Positions 45,795 to 57,200 of a stretch of 64,000 nucleotides of DNA are shown one piece after another. Location: NCBI GenBank assembly GCA_032718475.1, contig JAUCBJ010001424.1:16465-80464 (forward strand), written 5' to 3'. A program made the translations under genes and the position numbers. The stretch is from Nemertoderma westbladi. Taxonomy: Eukaryota > Xenacoelomorpha > Nemertodermatida > Nemertodermatidae. The notes below the pieces were generated by a model. The model was given only the letters and a program-made list of their open reading frames with translations, was not told where the DNA came from and made no database searches. Within the stretch, counting starts at the first letter, position 1. Each line of letters starts with the position of its first letter.

Positions 45795-47255
45795 TTGGGA
45801 ACCGAAAATACAAACTCGATTACATGGGTATGTTACGATGATAACCGCTATCGAAAATTACTGAAGGCAGCTAATTCCGGGAAACCCAATGAGAATCAAA
45901 ACACCAACCGAACCACCGCCCCGTCTAAGAACCCGAATGACAAGAATTTGGGAAAAGTCCAGGTAATCAGCTGTTCGAGTACCACCTAGGATGAAGACCA
46001 GAAGGACGTCCTGGGTTATAGCTGGAGGTTAATCCCCTCCAGAACAGTAACGGCCAAGGACACGTTCGAAACCGATGTAGAAATTAATTACCATGGCAGC
46101 ATCGAAAATTAGGATCTCAGTGAGGAGGTTTAGGCCAATGCAAAGCTGATTAATCCCCTCCCCCGATCGTCCACGATCACTGTAACTCCATCTATGGTTG
46201 TAGCACCCCATCCTCAGTTACCAAACAGCGAGACACTGAACAAACCCTGACTGACGAACCCCACTAGACACCAATCCACCGAGAATGCCCAAAAGCCAAA
46301 AGAGAACTGTTTCCCCAATCTTCCAATAAGCACAACCCCACCCACAACATCCATCCACCAACTCCAGAACCTTCCCTCTCCCAAACCACCACGATCCATC
46401 GACCCACTCCCCCGGACAAACACAGTAACAGTAGATACACCTTCGAACTGCACCAGATCCAATACCTTCATACACAATTATCCCCCCCCCCCCCCCCTCC
46501 TCAAAAGAGGAGGGGGGAGAGGACCCACTCCTCCACCACTTCTTGACAATAACACAAACAAAGACACCATCCCCTCCCACAGCCCCACATTAACACCCCC
46601 ACAGTAACCACACCCACAATAGATACTGAGCAGAGACCACTAACACGTAGAAAGTGTAACAAAATTGGTCCCTAAATATTATTCCAGAACTCCCACCCCC
46701 ACAGGTAGAACCCCCCGCCCCACCGTACCACCTCCCAACCAGATATCCCTTAATAGAGCAGATAATCCACTAGTAGAACATTTCATTACCCAGCTACATC
46801 AAAAAATTAGAAAAACTAATTTGAAAGAATTGAACAAACAACACAACGGTTTATATACACACAACCTTTTTTTTATACTCAACGTTTTATATTACCTAAA
46901 ATGTCCCACCCAACCTTTTGAGTATCACATTGGTGAAACCCAACAGGGCATCTATGCCCACATGAACGCACATCGCCGCGATATCAGGGAAAGTGAAAGA
47001 GGAAATACGGTGAATTTCCCAGAAAGTGTACTTTTAGAACATTTCAACACCTGTGATATAGAAAAACTTTCAGTATGGTGTTTTCGGAAAGTCACAAACC
47101 ACCTCAGACGTCTGGCCACGGAGTTTTACCTGATCCATGAATTTAACACCACCCACACCCATTACAAGAACCATCCAGCAATGTTCCAGACTGTGATGGA
47201 CGACTATACAGGCCTGGCTGGTAACCTTGATAATCAGGCTTCTGCACTACCCTAG
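45795..47255 (+). pseudogene. GIY-YIG endonuclease-like remnant, Penelope-type
   Basis: The last 196 codons (46665-47252) contain LYYLKCPTQPFEYHIGET, matching the GIY and YIG strands, then AHMNAHRRDI, LEHFNTCDI and ATEFYLIHEFNT, the order seen in the C-terminal GIY-YIG domains of Penelope-like retroelements. The Arg expected about ten residues after YIG is His here, while the Glu of the REx..I block is kept. Upstream (45795-46660) one frame reads Pro/Thr/Asn-rich with several stops. No RT is seen, so the element is truncated or the domain was captured by something else. A 16-bp C run at 46482-46497 lies inside. Confidence 0.6.
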
Positions 47256-48894
47256 TGCCATGTACACAAACTAGAAAGGTATGGGCGTGGGCCAAAACCC
47301 GGAAAGTCCGATGGACTAGAAATTAACCCACCCCAAACGGCCTGGGTGTTCGAATATGCATACGCATCGGATAAAAGAAAAAGAGAGAAACCCCCTTTGT
47401 TTACAACCCAATGGCGAAGACCCTCATAGTTCAATTAGTAAGATATCATTCCGGTATATCCAGTGCATAAACATGTATCTTAACGACCTTCCTAAAACTT
47501 GGAAGCATTGCTATTCCAACACTAAGGACTTTTTTATATGCTAAGAGAGCTTCAGAAATGTAACTATCATTATTTAGATAATTTTGCTTAAGTCTGACAT
47601 TCCTTTCTCTAACTCCTTTAGAAGTTGAACCAGAATATGATCCGTGCTATTAGGGTAGATTCCTGATCCTTAAAGATCATCCATGGCTTATTTTGGAATT
47701 GCAAAACAATGCGATTATCATCTCTATGTCTAGGAGTTTATAAGGGTATTGAATGTTTCGATCTGAGTAATGGACCATAGTCATATAGCAGATGACTCAT
47801 GAGTTTTGGTTATGTCGCTCTATCCCACCCAGCTGAGCATGCCAATAATCTCCTGATTAAATTTTCATAATAATCTTGATTGAGACCAAAGAGTTTGTGA
47901 TTGCTCCATTCGTAGCTTCTAGTATTGGGGGTGATGATGCTGATCTGAACTTGTTGTTCCAACCCTAGATATCCCATTTGATAGAGGATCCAGTGGTTTG
48001 AGTACATAGATGACCGATGGCAGAGTGCTCTTAATTTTTTTTAAAGACTTATTTTTGATATCATCATTGAAAGTTAATCTGCGTATATATCTAAGAACTC
48101 TGCCATTGCTTTTTCCTGAGCTATCATCAGCAATCTGCCGAAATAGGTCTGCAAATTCAAACCGATGAGTCTAATTGTAATATTTCATGATTTCTCCTTT
48201 GAGCAAAATCGCATGATCCAATATTCTGGACATCCCATGATACATAGGGTCTGTGTATGAATTTGTCTGCATATGTCTTATGGTCTAAGTCACACAGGTG
48301 ATTGAGTGTATAATACAAAAGGAGACTACCTACACCCAGTCTTGTATGTAGAATTAGAATAGTCCATTGAATCCTCTGATTCACTCCATATCTCGTCCAG
48401 GTACTACCTCTTTATGACCATTTACTTCATGTGAGAAATCATTATATCTTTGAAAGGTAACACATTGTCTATATAATTAAACTCATCCATAGTACCAATT
48501 CCTAATCTTAAAACGTCTAGTACTTCCAATTGCTCGAATATCATACCAAGATAACAATCGTAGTTCAAATGCTATAAAATTCAATGAGAGGATACTTCCC
48601 ATGTATCCAATAGTACTTCTTAATGTAACCACGGGGAGGATTGATAATCATCCATATAGCATCAGCTTCTATGTGTGTGTATATCAGATTGTGTTCGTCT
48701 TAAATTTTCACGTCTTAATGGTGATGAAAGGAAGACCGGAAATTGTGGAAAAATAAGGAAAATAGAAAAATATGGGCGTGCACATTCACAATATAGGAAC
48801 TAATTTTGTATATTCACATGTTACTACTAAATCCCGAAATTAGATACATCATGTTTTGAACAATGGCAGCACTAGAACCTCATTAAAAATCCAA
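47256..48894. other. No identified gene; weak coding-like minus remnants
   Basis: Minus-strand frames at 48384-48157 and 48007-47810, with related pieces between about 48170 and 48010 (RYIRRLTFNDDIKNKSLKK), look somewhat protein-like but are broken and match nothing I know. The rest is AT-rich. An expected downstream exon of the ABCG gene was looked for on the minus strand and not found. Confidence 0.3.
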
Positions 48895-49082
48895 GTAAAC
48901 ACGAATCCTAAGGCCATACACTATACAGCCAACCCAACAATGTAAACACGAATCCTAAGGCCATACACTATACAGCCAACCCAACCAATGTAAACACGAA
49001 TCCTCAGGCCATACACTATACAGCCAACCCAACCAATGTAAACACGAATCCTAAGGCCATACACTATACAGGCAACCCAACA
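48895..49082. repeat. 48-bp tandem repeat, four units
   Basis: Units begin at 48895, 48942, 48990 and 49038 with GTAAACACGAATCC. They differ by one base or one indel each, so the array is young. Confidence 0.9.
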
Positions 49083-49347
49083 TCCCTTCAACTATGACTA
49101 ATCTACTGATTAGTACCAGTACTAGATTATAAAAATCGTTACCCCCCGCCCTTTCTTACCCTCACACTAGTATTCGTTATCAGTCCTACTCCCTCCCAAC
49201 CTCTACGTTATACCGCTTTCAAATAACGTCCCCTTGGATTCCAATAAGATCCTATTAGGATCCAAGTTACTGATTCACAACTATAGGTGTTTGGAAATGA
49301 AATTTCTCCCAAATTCCAGACTCGGGGGCACTTTTATTTGTGGATTT

Positions 49348-49946
49348 TATACACAATTCCGGGTGTAATCCGGGCTCCTTTACTAAGTGTTGCGGGAAGT
49401 GTCAACTTATGCAGGGGATTAGTTCGTTAGTGGATACATTGTCTTTATACGCAGTTTCAGTTAGTACCAATAAAACAAGAGTTAATAATGCTTAGAACAA
49501 TAAAACTGTATATTTTAATGTTACAGTAGTTGCAATATTGATAGATTAACCGTGATAAATAAACTGGTAAGAAATAGTAGCCACTTTGAGGAGTGGTACT
49601 TGCCTGGGAACTAAATAATATACCGTTAGTCCTAAAATCATCTACAACAATTATGTTATATAAACTCAGCTTTAAATACTGGTAAACCAATAATGAATCC
49701 AATTTAAGCATTTAACCAATCACAGGGCGAGGAATCGCACTGTGCAAATAGAACCAACAAAAGTAAGCTGACATTGTAGTTAACTGTTCATTATGAAGCC
49801 TAACACAGATAAAACTGTAGCCATGGTTACCGTTTACCGTTCAGTGTATAAGTAAAGGGCCATTAAGGTGGTTCTTAAATTCAATGCGCCGCAAATTTCC
49901 TTATTATGAATATAGATTGATAATTCAACAACCGGATTCGTGTACA
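49348..49946 (-). repeat. 3' LTR of BEL/Pao element
   Basis: 599 bp, identical in length to the copy at 57201-57799 and differing at about 11 positions by eye. In element sense it starts TGTACACG and ends GTGTATA, a near-perfect inverted terminal pair. On the internal side lies a short purine tract (TTAGGGGAC in element sense), a possible weak polypurine tract. Confidence 0.92.
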
Positions 49947-51123
49947 GTCCCCTAATTTTTTAATGAAAATACAAAAAATTACACACTAAATAAATTTGGC
50001 GCAAAAAAATATAATATTTATGTTACGAATGATATGCACTATGCAAAATACTTGGAACATATACATACAGACCTTGCGGTGAAAATACTTTCAGTTTAAA
50101 AATATATACGTACATACAAATACATATGCTACATAGACACACTGCAAATGATAAAAATACTTAAATCAAATTTACTTCCAATAAACATTGTTCCATCAAA
50201 ATAAACTATATTTTATATTTAACTATTGTGTATAACTTTCAACATTCGACTAATACTACTAATATAAAAATACAAAAAAAGACACACACCGCTTGGTCTG
50301 GCGTTGTAAGATAAGTAAGATTTAAATAATTGTTCAAATTAAACGACACAAAAATAAGGGATAGATTGCCAGTCCACCTTATTTAAACAATATATATTTT
50401 ACTGTGCGCACACAGAATTACATTGTGATGGATATTACTTTTAATATATTATTTTTATTAATTATTATATTTTTCGGATACAAATAAATTAGCCAAAAGT
50501 AAAACACCACCGTGTATTATACCTAACAGGAAATTTTTTATAAACCCCAGAGGTACGGCAATGATTATTTAATTATTTAATCGGAAGGGGAAATAGACCG
50601 GCCAGTCGACATTGATTACTCGACGCGATGTTGGCTCCAGAAACAAACTTTCAGCGAGGGAAGGGACAGGCGACATCAAAATCTATCAGATGTCACACAA
50701 CCATCGGTAATCCAGGGTGTAGACTTCGTCAGCGCCGCGCAGACACGCACTACCGCCAAAGCGCGTAAGGTGATGCTCGGCTCGGCGCACTTCCCATAAC
50801 TCACCTGTCAACGGAACTAACTTTCGGACAACCTAATACTGTTGTTTACTATCGGTTTTACATGTTATATTTACCAACCTCTTTTAATCAACTAGGCAAT
50901 AACACCATATTTGGTAGATTAAATGCCCACAAATCGATTGCATGCAATATCTATAATAACTAACCTGTATTTAAATAATAAAGGTGGAGGCTATTAAATT
51001 GATAATAGCCGCTCCACCACTTTCCGTCCTAAGACTATATGTAGTCAAATTAACCTAATAATTATTTATGTGAGACTTCAAATCAAAAAAATGATTGTAC
51101 CAACATTAATTTAACTCGAACAT
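49947..51123. other. Non-coding interior of BEL/Pao element
   Basis: AT-rich and without long frames. It occupies the place where RT, RNase H and integrase would be. A GC-richer patch at 50590-50820 includes GTCAGCGCCGCGCAGAC. Whether it is 3' UTR or foreign DNA cannot be told. Confidence 0.5.
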
Positions 51124-51430
51124 TTATCCCCAGTCCCCAGTTAAATTAATTAAACGTATTCCTACGTAGTAATGACCGTCTATGAACTTTGTTGTCTCTC
51201 TTAGAATTTTCTCAGATTGTATGTCTTGTACAGATTTGTTTTGCAGTCGTGTAGGACAATAATATGCTTCAGAATCCCAAAATTTCATCAGTAAGTCATG
51301 GGTAACTTCATCTGACGGGCTATTATCATTCCACAAAGGACAACATTCTAGATGATTTACTGATACTTGAGCTTTAGAATATTTTAAGTCATCGGGATTT
51401 TCGTCAGTAACGTCATCAGTTATGTCATCA
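51124..51430 (-). pseudogene. BEL/Pao pol continuation after frameshift
   Basis: Minus strand, in a different frame from the main ORF: DDITDDVTDENPDDLKYSKA and then LLMKFWDSEAYYC and KFIDGHYYVGIRL. The FW..E and DG.Y.V.L blocks are typical of the segment just before BEL/Pao RT. It starts at a one-base shift near 51427 and ends at a stop at 51124, where homology is lost. Confidence 0.7.
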
Positions 51431-54400
51431 TATAATCATTCAAACGCCATCTGCAAGGTTGTTGTACATATTCCATCTGCTCAACAAAGTCATAATTTTC
51501 AGTTCTTTCAGCCTTACACGTATGGACCTCCAAATCTGCATGACTGGCGTCATGGTTACTGCTGGCATCACTTGCTACTTGTACTGACGGCAAACGCCGT
51601 CCATCACATAATGGGCCTACCAAAGTCCAACCAAATGGCGTTTTAATTGCGTGGGGGTTATTAATCTCATCATGGGAAGTGGGTCCCCATACGGATTTTA
51701 GAACTTTGTGAGCCTGGGGGTTATTCATTCCAATTATCATTGAAATACTATCAATATCTACAGTAGGATAAGTAATGTTTACATTCTTAAGGTAAGTCAG
51801 CTGGTCTAATGACCACCTACTAGGTCTAACGTAATTTACGTGAAGATTAGGTATTAACATTACGTCTCTTAGGGATAATGTGAAGTGACAGTCCTTTTGA
51901 ATAGATCTAACAACACAAGCACCCTGTTCCACTGTCTTGCCTTCACGTGTTAGTATGGTGTTAAGTGATACATCTACAGGTTCTGTATCCATGTCTAGTA
52001 GCTCACCTACAGTCTTGTCTATTAGCGTCCCTGTGGAACCATCATCTAACAAAGCAAACGTAGTTATTAGGCGTCCCGTTTCAGTATTCTCAACTGAGAG
52101 TGGTACTACACCAAGGAATACAGCCTTTATGTCTAACCCCTTTGGATTCAAATCATGATTTAATGCCATTGCAGCTACGCTTTTGTATGCCCTATGATCT
52201 GTATTAGAGAACTGACTAAACTTCATAGATGTAGTGTTAGCTGCACTATCACGTTGTATAGCATAATAGTTTCTGAAAAGGTTGTCTGTCTCTTCCTCTG
52301 TCTTACATGGTTCAGGATGCAAAACCCTAGCGTGTCGTTTTCCACATCCACTTGCTGTGCAACGATATTTAGATCTGCACTTTTTCCGCCAATGCCCTTT
52401 CCGGAGACATAACGTACATAACTTATGTTCAGCCACGAAATCATAACACGCGCGGCTACCAATATCCTGTAGTTGAGTGCACTGAGCAGTAAAGTGAATT
52501 TTTTGGCAAAATAGACATGGCGACATTTCTGCCGCTGTTGTATTTACATTAATGTCTGTGTCGTCGACTAAGTAACCATAGTCACCTACAAGTGGGTAGT
52601 CTTGGGTAAATGGTTCGTCGTTATTTGTCTCCATTCCAGTCCATTCGTCGGTCACATGGAAACTTGACATTGTACTAGTCACCTTGGCTTCCGTGGGCAT
52701 TCTAGAAGGTTTTTGTATGTCTAATACTTCCTGACCAGGTGAAAAACCTTTAAATTTATCTCCCATTTTGCGCCTTAAAATGTCACCCACTGCCTGAGGA
52801 CCATATAACGGACATGTAGCTACATTTGCTTCCTCGTCTAGGAAAACCATCAACTCATCCATACCGGGGTCACGGCCACACCTAATCCTAAATTTATTTA
52901 CCTGCCTAGCCCAACGTATTCGTAATGGATTTGCTAAATTTGCCGCTATATTCTGAATAAATTCAGGATTATTTAAATAGTAATGACATTGTAGGGTCTG
53001 TAAAATATCCATTGTGCGTCTTACATCGTGAGAGTACTTAAGTAGTTCTTTAGGGGAAGCTACGGGATATCTACATCGAGTGACGTCGGCAACAACTGCT
53101 TTCATTACCAATGCTGGTTGTCCATATCGTCTTTCTAATGTGTTCCATGCCATAGCATACCCGTCAGTCATGCCTTCAAAGTGTTCGATTAAATCTAAAG
53201 GTTCTCCTCTAACATATGTTATTAAATATCGAAGTTTTACCTCATCTGGAACCTGCTTAGCATCAACCTGCGTACGAAACCTGTTTTTAAATCCTAAAAA
53301 TTTCTTTGGGTCTCCGGTAAAAGGTGTTGGATCTAATTTTGGGGCCTCTAATGAAAGAGCTAATTTTTCGAACAAGGCATGCTGTTGGTTTGCTGTAGTA
53401 TGGTTACATTTTTGTAGCGGTCGTCGACATTTGGTAGACTTCGATGAAATATTTTTTACGTTGCTATGACTACACTTTAAGTCCTCACTACTATTGTCAG
53501 AAGAATTATCATCGTCATCTGTATGTCTAACATGGTCTGGGTCAGGGTCACCATAAGGTATGGAATGTCTGTACGGGGCTAAATCAACATCTGGGCCAGA
53601 GTTTCCTATGCATTCCGGGTTGTCTGTGACTATACCTCCATATGCATCCTGCGGTACACATGTATTCTCAGTAGTATGTCGCCTGGAGTTAGATTTTCTG
53701 GACTTACCCCGATTAGGCTGATCTACTGATTGTGGGTGCTTACTTATTGAGCCGACAGTACGCGATTGTGCATAAAATGCTTCGCCTCGCGGTCCTGGTG
53801 GCACTTTAAATTGTTCAGGGGGTCGTGATGGAGTAGTAGGTTGAATTTCAAACTGTGTGTATGGTCTGTCGTGAAGTCTATACGCACTGGCCACACAAGG
53901 CCTATTGTATGTCGCTCCGCTGTCTTTAGGGATTGATACATTATGTTTCTTATTAACAGGTAATTGTTGGGTACTGCGCTGTGGTGACGTCATTGAATCA
54001 TCAATTCGTGACGTCATTGTGCTTCCGGGTTTAGGATGGCTGTGAGGTGGATGAGAAACACTTGTAAATTGTTTATGTTCGAGCGGCTGCTGGGTTGCCA
54101 TCATGGGTGTCATCATATGCTGAGCTAATTTGTTAATAGATTGCGTCACATGTGATACAACCTCCTCAAGTTGCTGATGAGTCACAAGGCGGTTCTCTGG
54201 AATAGTAGACAAATTACACTTTTGTGAGTCTGTTCTGTATATCCCTTTTCCTTTACGGAAAATTTTTGTCTTTTGTGAGTCCGCAATACGTGGTGGAAGT
54301 TGTCTAACACCTTCATCTGCCGAATTCTCTGACAGCTCATCATCATTATCTTCCTCTGTATCAGTTCTAATCATATGAGGCACTGAGTTAAAGGTTAACT

Positions 54401-56024
54401 TATTACGTATTAGTGATGATTCTGTATGTGTGGTGTGAGGTGTTGTAATTGTTGTCATTGTCGAAGTCGGGGGTACTACAACTTCTACTGGGTCTGCTAC
54501 TTCTACAGGGTCTGCTACTTCTACAGGGTCTGCTACATCTGTGATTTCTGTGATAGCTGTAACAGGTCCATTGGCGAATGGTCTGGGGGCATCACTCCAG
54601 AATATGGATTCAGTAGGAGTGGATTGCATAGAAGGTAAAGCCAGGGACGCTATATCCACAACAGTGTCAGTCTCGATGGCTTGCTCTACTTGCTGCCTAT
54701 ATTCTTCTAACTGGCGCTGGTGTCGAGCATGTTGGAGATCCTTTTGGTCTTCAAAATGTCTTATACGCTGGAAAATATCGTTTTTCTTTTGCATTTCTTT
54801 AATCCTATCACGTTCAGCTTGCTCTACCTGCAATGACTTACGATGAGCTTCATCCAACTGCCTCGTAGCTGCCTGTGAGGCTTCTTCCATCTGTCGCCTT
54901 GCTGCTTCCTCTTGAAGTTTCGCAGCTTCCTTAGCCTCTTCTACCTGCCTCTTAGCTGCTTCCATTTGTAGTTTCGCAGCTTCCTTAGCCTCTTCTACCT
55001 GCCTCTTGGCTGCTTCCATTCGAGCACTAGCTTGCGCAGTTGCAAGTCTATTCTCGACCAGAACCCGTTCCCGTTCAATCTGTTGAGCCATCATCATGTC
55101 CTCCTCGTCATGTCGCTTAGATAGAACAGAGAGGTTAGCCTCGGCTATGCGTCTCATTCGAGATGACACTGTGGATCCAGCGTCAGATGCCCCCGACCCT
55201 GCTATAGAACACCTACCTACACTATTGGGCCTAATTGCTAAATTTAGTGTAGGTCTGTCTACGTCTGGGCTGGCTACAATTGGCGTAAGTGTGCGATTCA
55301 CGTACTGACTAGAATCTGTTGCAAACGGAATAGGGTAACTATCCCAGGCTAAAGAAGCAATGGGTGTACTTACGGCTGAGGTTGTTTGGGTACTTACTCG
55401 GGATGTAATTGGTTCCAACTTAGTGCTTACCCATTCTGAAAATATAGTATATCTATCCTTACACTGTACATACCTTTTCTGAGCTCGTTGATATTCATCG
55501 ACAGAGCCACCCTGGGTCTCAAAATACTGAGACTGATGGCGGTATTGATCTACAATCTGAATCCACCTGCTGGCAAGCCTATCGACTTTTCGCCTCATAT
55601 CTACAGTACACTGACCTTGTTGAGTTGTCATAGCGACCGATTCCAGCTCCGATATACCAGCCTCCATATTGTGGTATAGTTGGCCCAGTCCACGATTGAT
55701 AGTCTGGATGTCGACCTTCCTTGCTGGGACGTCGTCAGATTGGCGTTGGCGGTATGATTTCCTTCGTGCGCCGCCGGTATTCGCACCAGGGTCGGCATTC
55801 TCTCGGCGTAGTGAGCGCTGTGAGGAGTGTCTCTGACTCAAAGCGACCCTTGAGCCAGACTTCTCGCTTCCGTGAGAAAGTTGGTTGTTGTCTAAGGTTA
55901 TAGTGGTTAACAGTGGTGGTGGTGGTTCAATATCAGCTGTAGTCACTATCGTCGTGGTGGTGTCGACGTTGGTTGTCTCCTCTCTAGCAACCACTGAACC
56001 AGGGGGGCTATGAATAGTGGACAT
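51420..56024 (-). CDS. BEL/Pao Gag-protease polyprotein
   Basis: A 1534-codon uninterrupted frame. Residues ~1-130 are Ser/Thr-rich with a basic patch. ~310-445 is a long coiled coil with internal repeats of EEAKEAAKLQ. A thrice-repeated VADPVE lies at ~505-525. The DUF1759 Gag core (LDPTPFTGDPKKFLGFKNRF) is at ~895-1040. Cys/His knuckles (CLFCQKIHFTAQC; CTLCLRKGHWRKKC; CTASGCGKRH) are at ~1165-1235. A retropepsin-like DUF1758 domain has the active Asp in ALLDDGSTGTLID (~1325), and TPFGWTLVGPL (~1461) leads towards RT. It ends with a TAA before the shifted continuation. Gag would assemble particles and bind RNA, and the protease would cleave it. Intactness over 4.6 kb suggests youth or selection. 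Confidence 0.92.
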   Translation of the reverse strand: MSTIHSPPGSVVAREETTNVDTTTTIVTTADIEPPPPLLTTITLDNNQLSHGSEKSGSRVALSQRHSSQRSLRRENADPGANTGGARRKSYRQRQSDDVPARKVDIQTINRGLGQLYHNMEAGISELESVAMTTQQGQCTVDMRRKVDRLASRWIQIVDQYRHQSQYFETQGGSVDEYQRAQKRYVQCKDRYTIFSEWVSTKLEPITSRVSTQTTSAVSTPIASLAWDSYPIPFATDSSQYVNRTLTPIVASPDVDRPTLNLAIRPNSVGRCSIAGSGASDAGSTVSSRMRRIAEANLSVLSKRHDEEDMMMAQQIERERVLVENRLATAQASARMEAAKRQVEEAKEAAKLQMEAAKRQVEEAKEAAKLQEEAARRQMEEASQAATRQLDEAHRKSLQVEQAERDRIKEMQKKNDIFQRIRHFEDQKDLQHARHQRQLEEYRQQVEQAIETDTVVDIASLALPSMQSTPTESIFWSDAPRPFANGPVTAITEITDVADPVEVADPVEVADPVEVVVPPTSTMTTITTPHTTHTESSLIRNKLTFNSVPHMIRTDTEEDNDDELSENSADEGVRQLPPRIADSQKTKIFRKGKGIYRTDSQKCNLSTIPENRLVTHQQLEEVVSHVTQSINKLAQHMMTPMMATQQPLEHKQFTSVSHPPHSHPKPGSTMTSRIDDSMTSPQRSTQQLPVNKKHNVSIPKDSGATYNRPCVASAYRLHDRPYTQFEIQPTTPSRPPEQFKVPPGPRGEAFYAQSRTVGSISKHPQSVDQPNRGKSRKSNSRRHTTENTCVPQDAYGGIVTDNPECIGNSGPDVDLAPYRHSIPYGDPDPDHVRHTDDDDNSSDNSSEDLKCSHSNVKNISSKSTKCRRPLQKCNHTTANQQHALFEKLALSLEAPKLDPTPFTGDPKKFLGFKNRFRTQVDAKQVPDEVKLRYLITYVRGEPLDLIEHFEGMTDGYAMAWNTLERRYGQPALVMKAVVADVTRCRYPVASPKELLKYSHDVRRTMDILQTLQCHYYLNNPEFIQNIAANLANPLRIRWARQVNKFRIRCGRDPGMDELMVFLDEEANVATCPLYGPQAVGDILRRKMGDKFKGFSPGQEVLDIQKPSRMPTEAKVTSTMSSFHVTDEWTGMETNNDEPFTQDYPLVGDYGYLVDDTDINVNTTAAEMSPCLFCQKIHFTAQCTQLQDIGSRACYDFVAEHKLCTLCLRKGHWRKKCRSKYRCTASGCGKRHARVLHPEPCKTEEETDNLFRNYYAIQRDSAANTTSMKFSQFSNTDHRAYKSVAAMALNHDLNPKGLDIKAVFLGVVPLSVENTETGRLITTFALLDDGSTGTLIDKTVGELLDMDTEPVDVSLNTILTREGKTVEQGACVVRSIQKDCHFTLSLRDVMLIPNLHVNYVRPSRWSLDQLTYLKNVNITYPTVDIDSISMIIGMNNPQAHKVLKSVWGPTSHDEINNPHAIKTPFGWTLVGPLCDGRRLPSVQVASDASSNHDASHADLEVHTCKAERTENYDFVEQMEYVQQPCRWRLNDYMMT

Positions 56025-56876
56025 TATTTGTTAGCGATTATAAATATTTCGCAGGTCTGCCAAAATTAATTAATTTAATTAAATTTTTCAGATTTTTACA
56101 CGGATTTTTTTAAAAGTATTTATTTGTATAAACTTAAGTTACCCTCTTGACTGGCAATCTGAAAAAATAACTTTATATTTAATTAAATGTAATAAATTTG
56201 TTAGTGATACGCCACAAATGCATATCACTTATGCTATCAATAGGGGGATTAGAGACAATATTTAGATAATAAATTGTCTGGCTAGCTAAACCTGAATGTT
56301 GCCTAGACTTAGCTATACAATGTGTGTAATATTATATAGAAACGGAAATATAGCATTAGCTTTAAAACTAATCTATTGTTGTCGGTGGTGCCTCCTACAA
56401 TAGAAAAAGAGTCAGAATATAAATTATATACCTAACTTTCAAAAAGAAAATTAAGATCATAAAAAGTTGCAAATTATACTTTACGGGATTCAGACCTGAC
56501 CCCGGTCCTAAAAGGGGCCTGGTTTACTAGTAAACACGTAGTAAATCAGGATAATCGTAGCGGTACCTTCTTACCCTCCGGCGATCGCGTGGAATGTAAT
56601 ATCCTCTTGCAGACCAATCTGGCCCAAAAGGAGTCCTAGCCCAATCAGATCTCCGGTCCCCGAGACCGGTTCGTAGTGATTTGGGACCACCGAACAAGGA
56701 AGGAGAAGGTAGGACTAAACGCTTGAGAGGCTAGGAAAATGAAGCAAAAATACAGCCTACAGTACCGATTGCACCACAATCAATAGCATAAGGTGATACT
56801 TAGCCAGTTTCCTTTTCGTCTCAGTTTGTAGATGACTTTCGAAACAGAACGAGTTTGTGGAAGAGTTAAGCGTTGA
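56025..56876. other. Leader region of BEL/Pao element
   Basis: Lies between the 13-bp minisatellite and the gag start on the minus strand. No gene is seen. A GC-richer patch at about 56490-56710 could fold; it is part of the element and would be untranslated leader. Confidence 0.5.
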
Positions 56877-57165
56877 GAAACAGCGATGATAAACAGCGAT
56901 GAGAAACAGCGTTGAGAAACAGCATTGAGAAACAGCGTTGAGAAACAGCGATGAGAAACAGCGTTGAGAAACAGCGTTGAGAAACAGCGATGAGAAACAG
57001 CGATGAGAAACAGCGATGATAAACAGCGTTGAGAAACAGCGTTGAGAAACAGCGTTGAGAAACAGCGTTGAGAAACAGCGATGAGAAACAGCGTTGAGAA
57101 ACAGCGTTGAGAAACAGCGATGAGAAACAACGTTGAGAAACAGCGTTGAGAAACAGCGCTGAGAA
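56877..57165. repeat. 13-bp minisatellite in BEL/Pao leader
   Basis: About 22 units of a 13-bp motif (GTTGAGAAACAGC, with GAT or ATG-TAA variants) lie directly inside the 5' LTR. Because 13 is not a multiple of three, all three minus frames stay open and give the same CFSTLFLNAVSQR-like repeat; these are not genes. Array length may vary between element copies. Confidence 0.9.
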
Positions 57166-57200
57166 AATTGAACACTTATCCGCATTCAACTATTTCTTAC

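Noticed and set aside
46214-46580. Gly/Val/Trp-rich minus-strand frames
   Set aside because: Antisense of the Pro/Thr-rich Penelope-like remnant; composition mirrors it.
49780-49850. X-box-like sequence in the LTR (TAGCCATGGTTACC)
   Set aside because: The right half is GGTTAC, not GGTAAC/GGCAAC, and the second LTR has a change in it, so it does not fit the RFX consensus.
52223-55903. Plus-strand and alternative-frame ORFs across the BEL Gag region
   Set aside because: Shadows of the 1534-codon Gag-protease frame, with no domain of their own.
56757-57189. Three overlapping minus-strand frames of 107-142 codons with CFSTLF repeats
   Set aside because: All come from the 13-bp minisatellite; the same peptide occurs in every frame.
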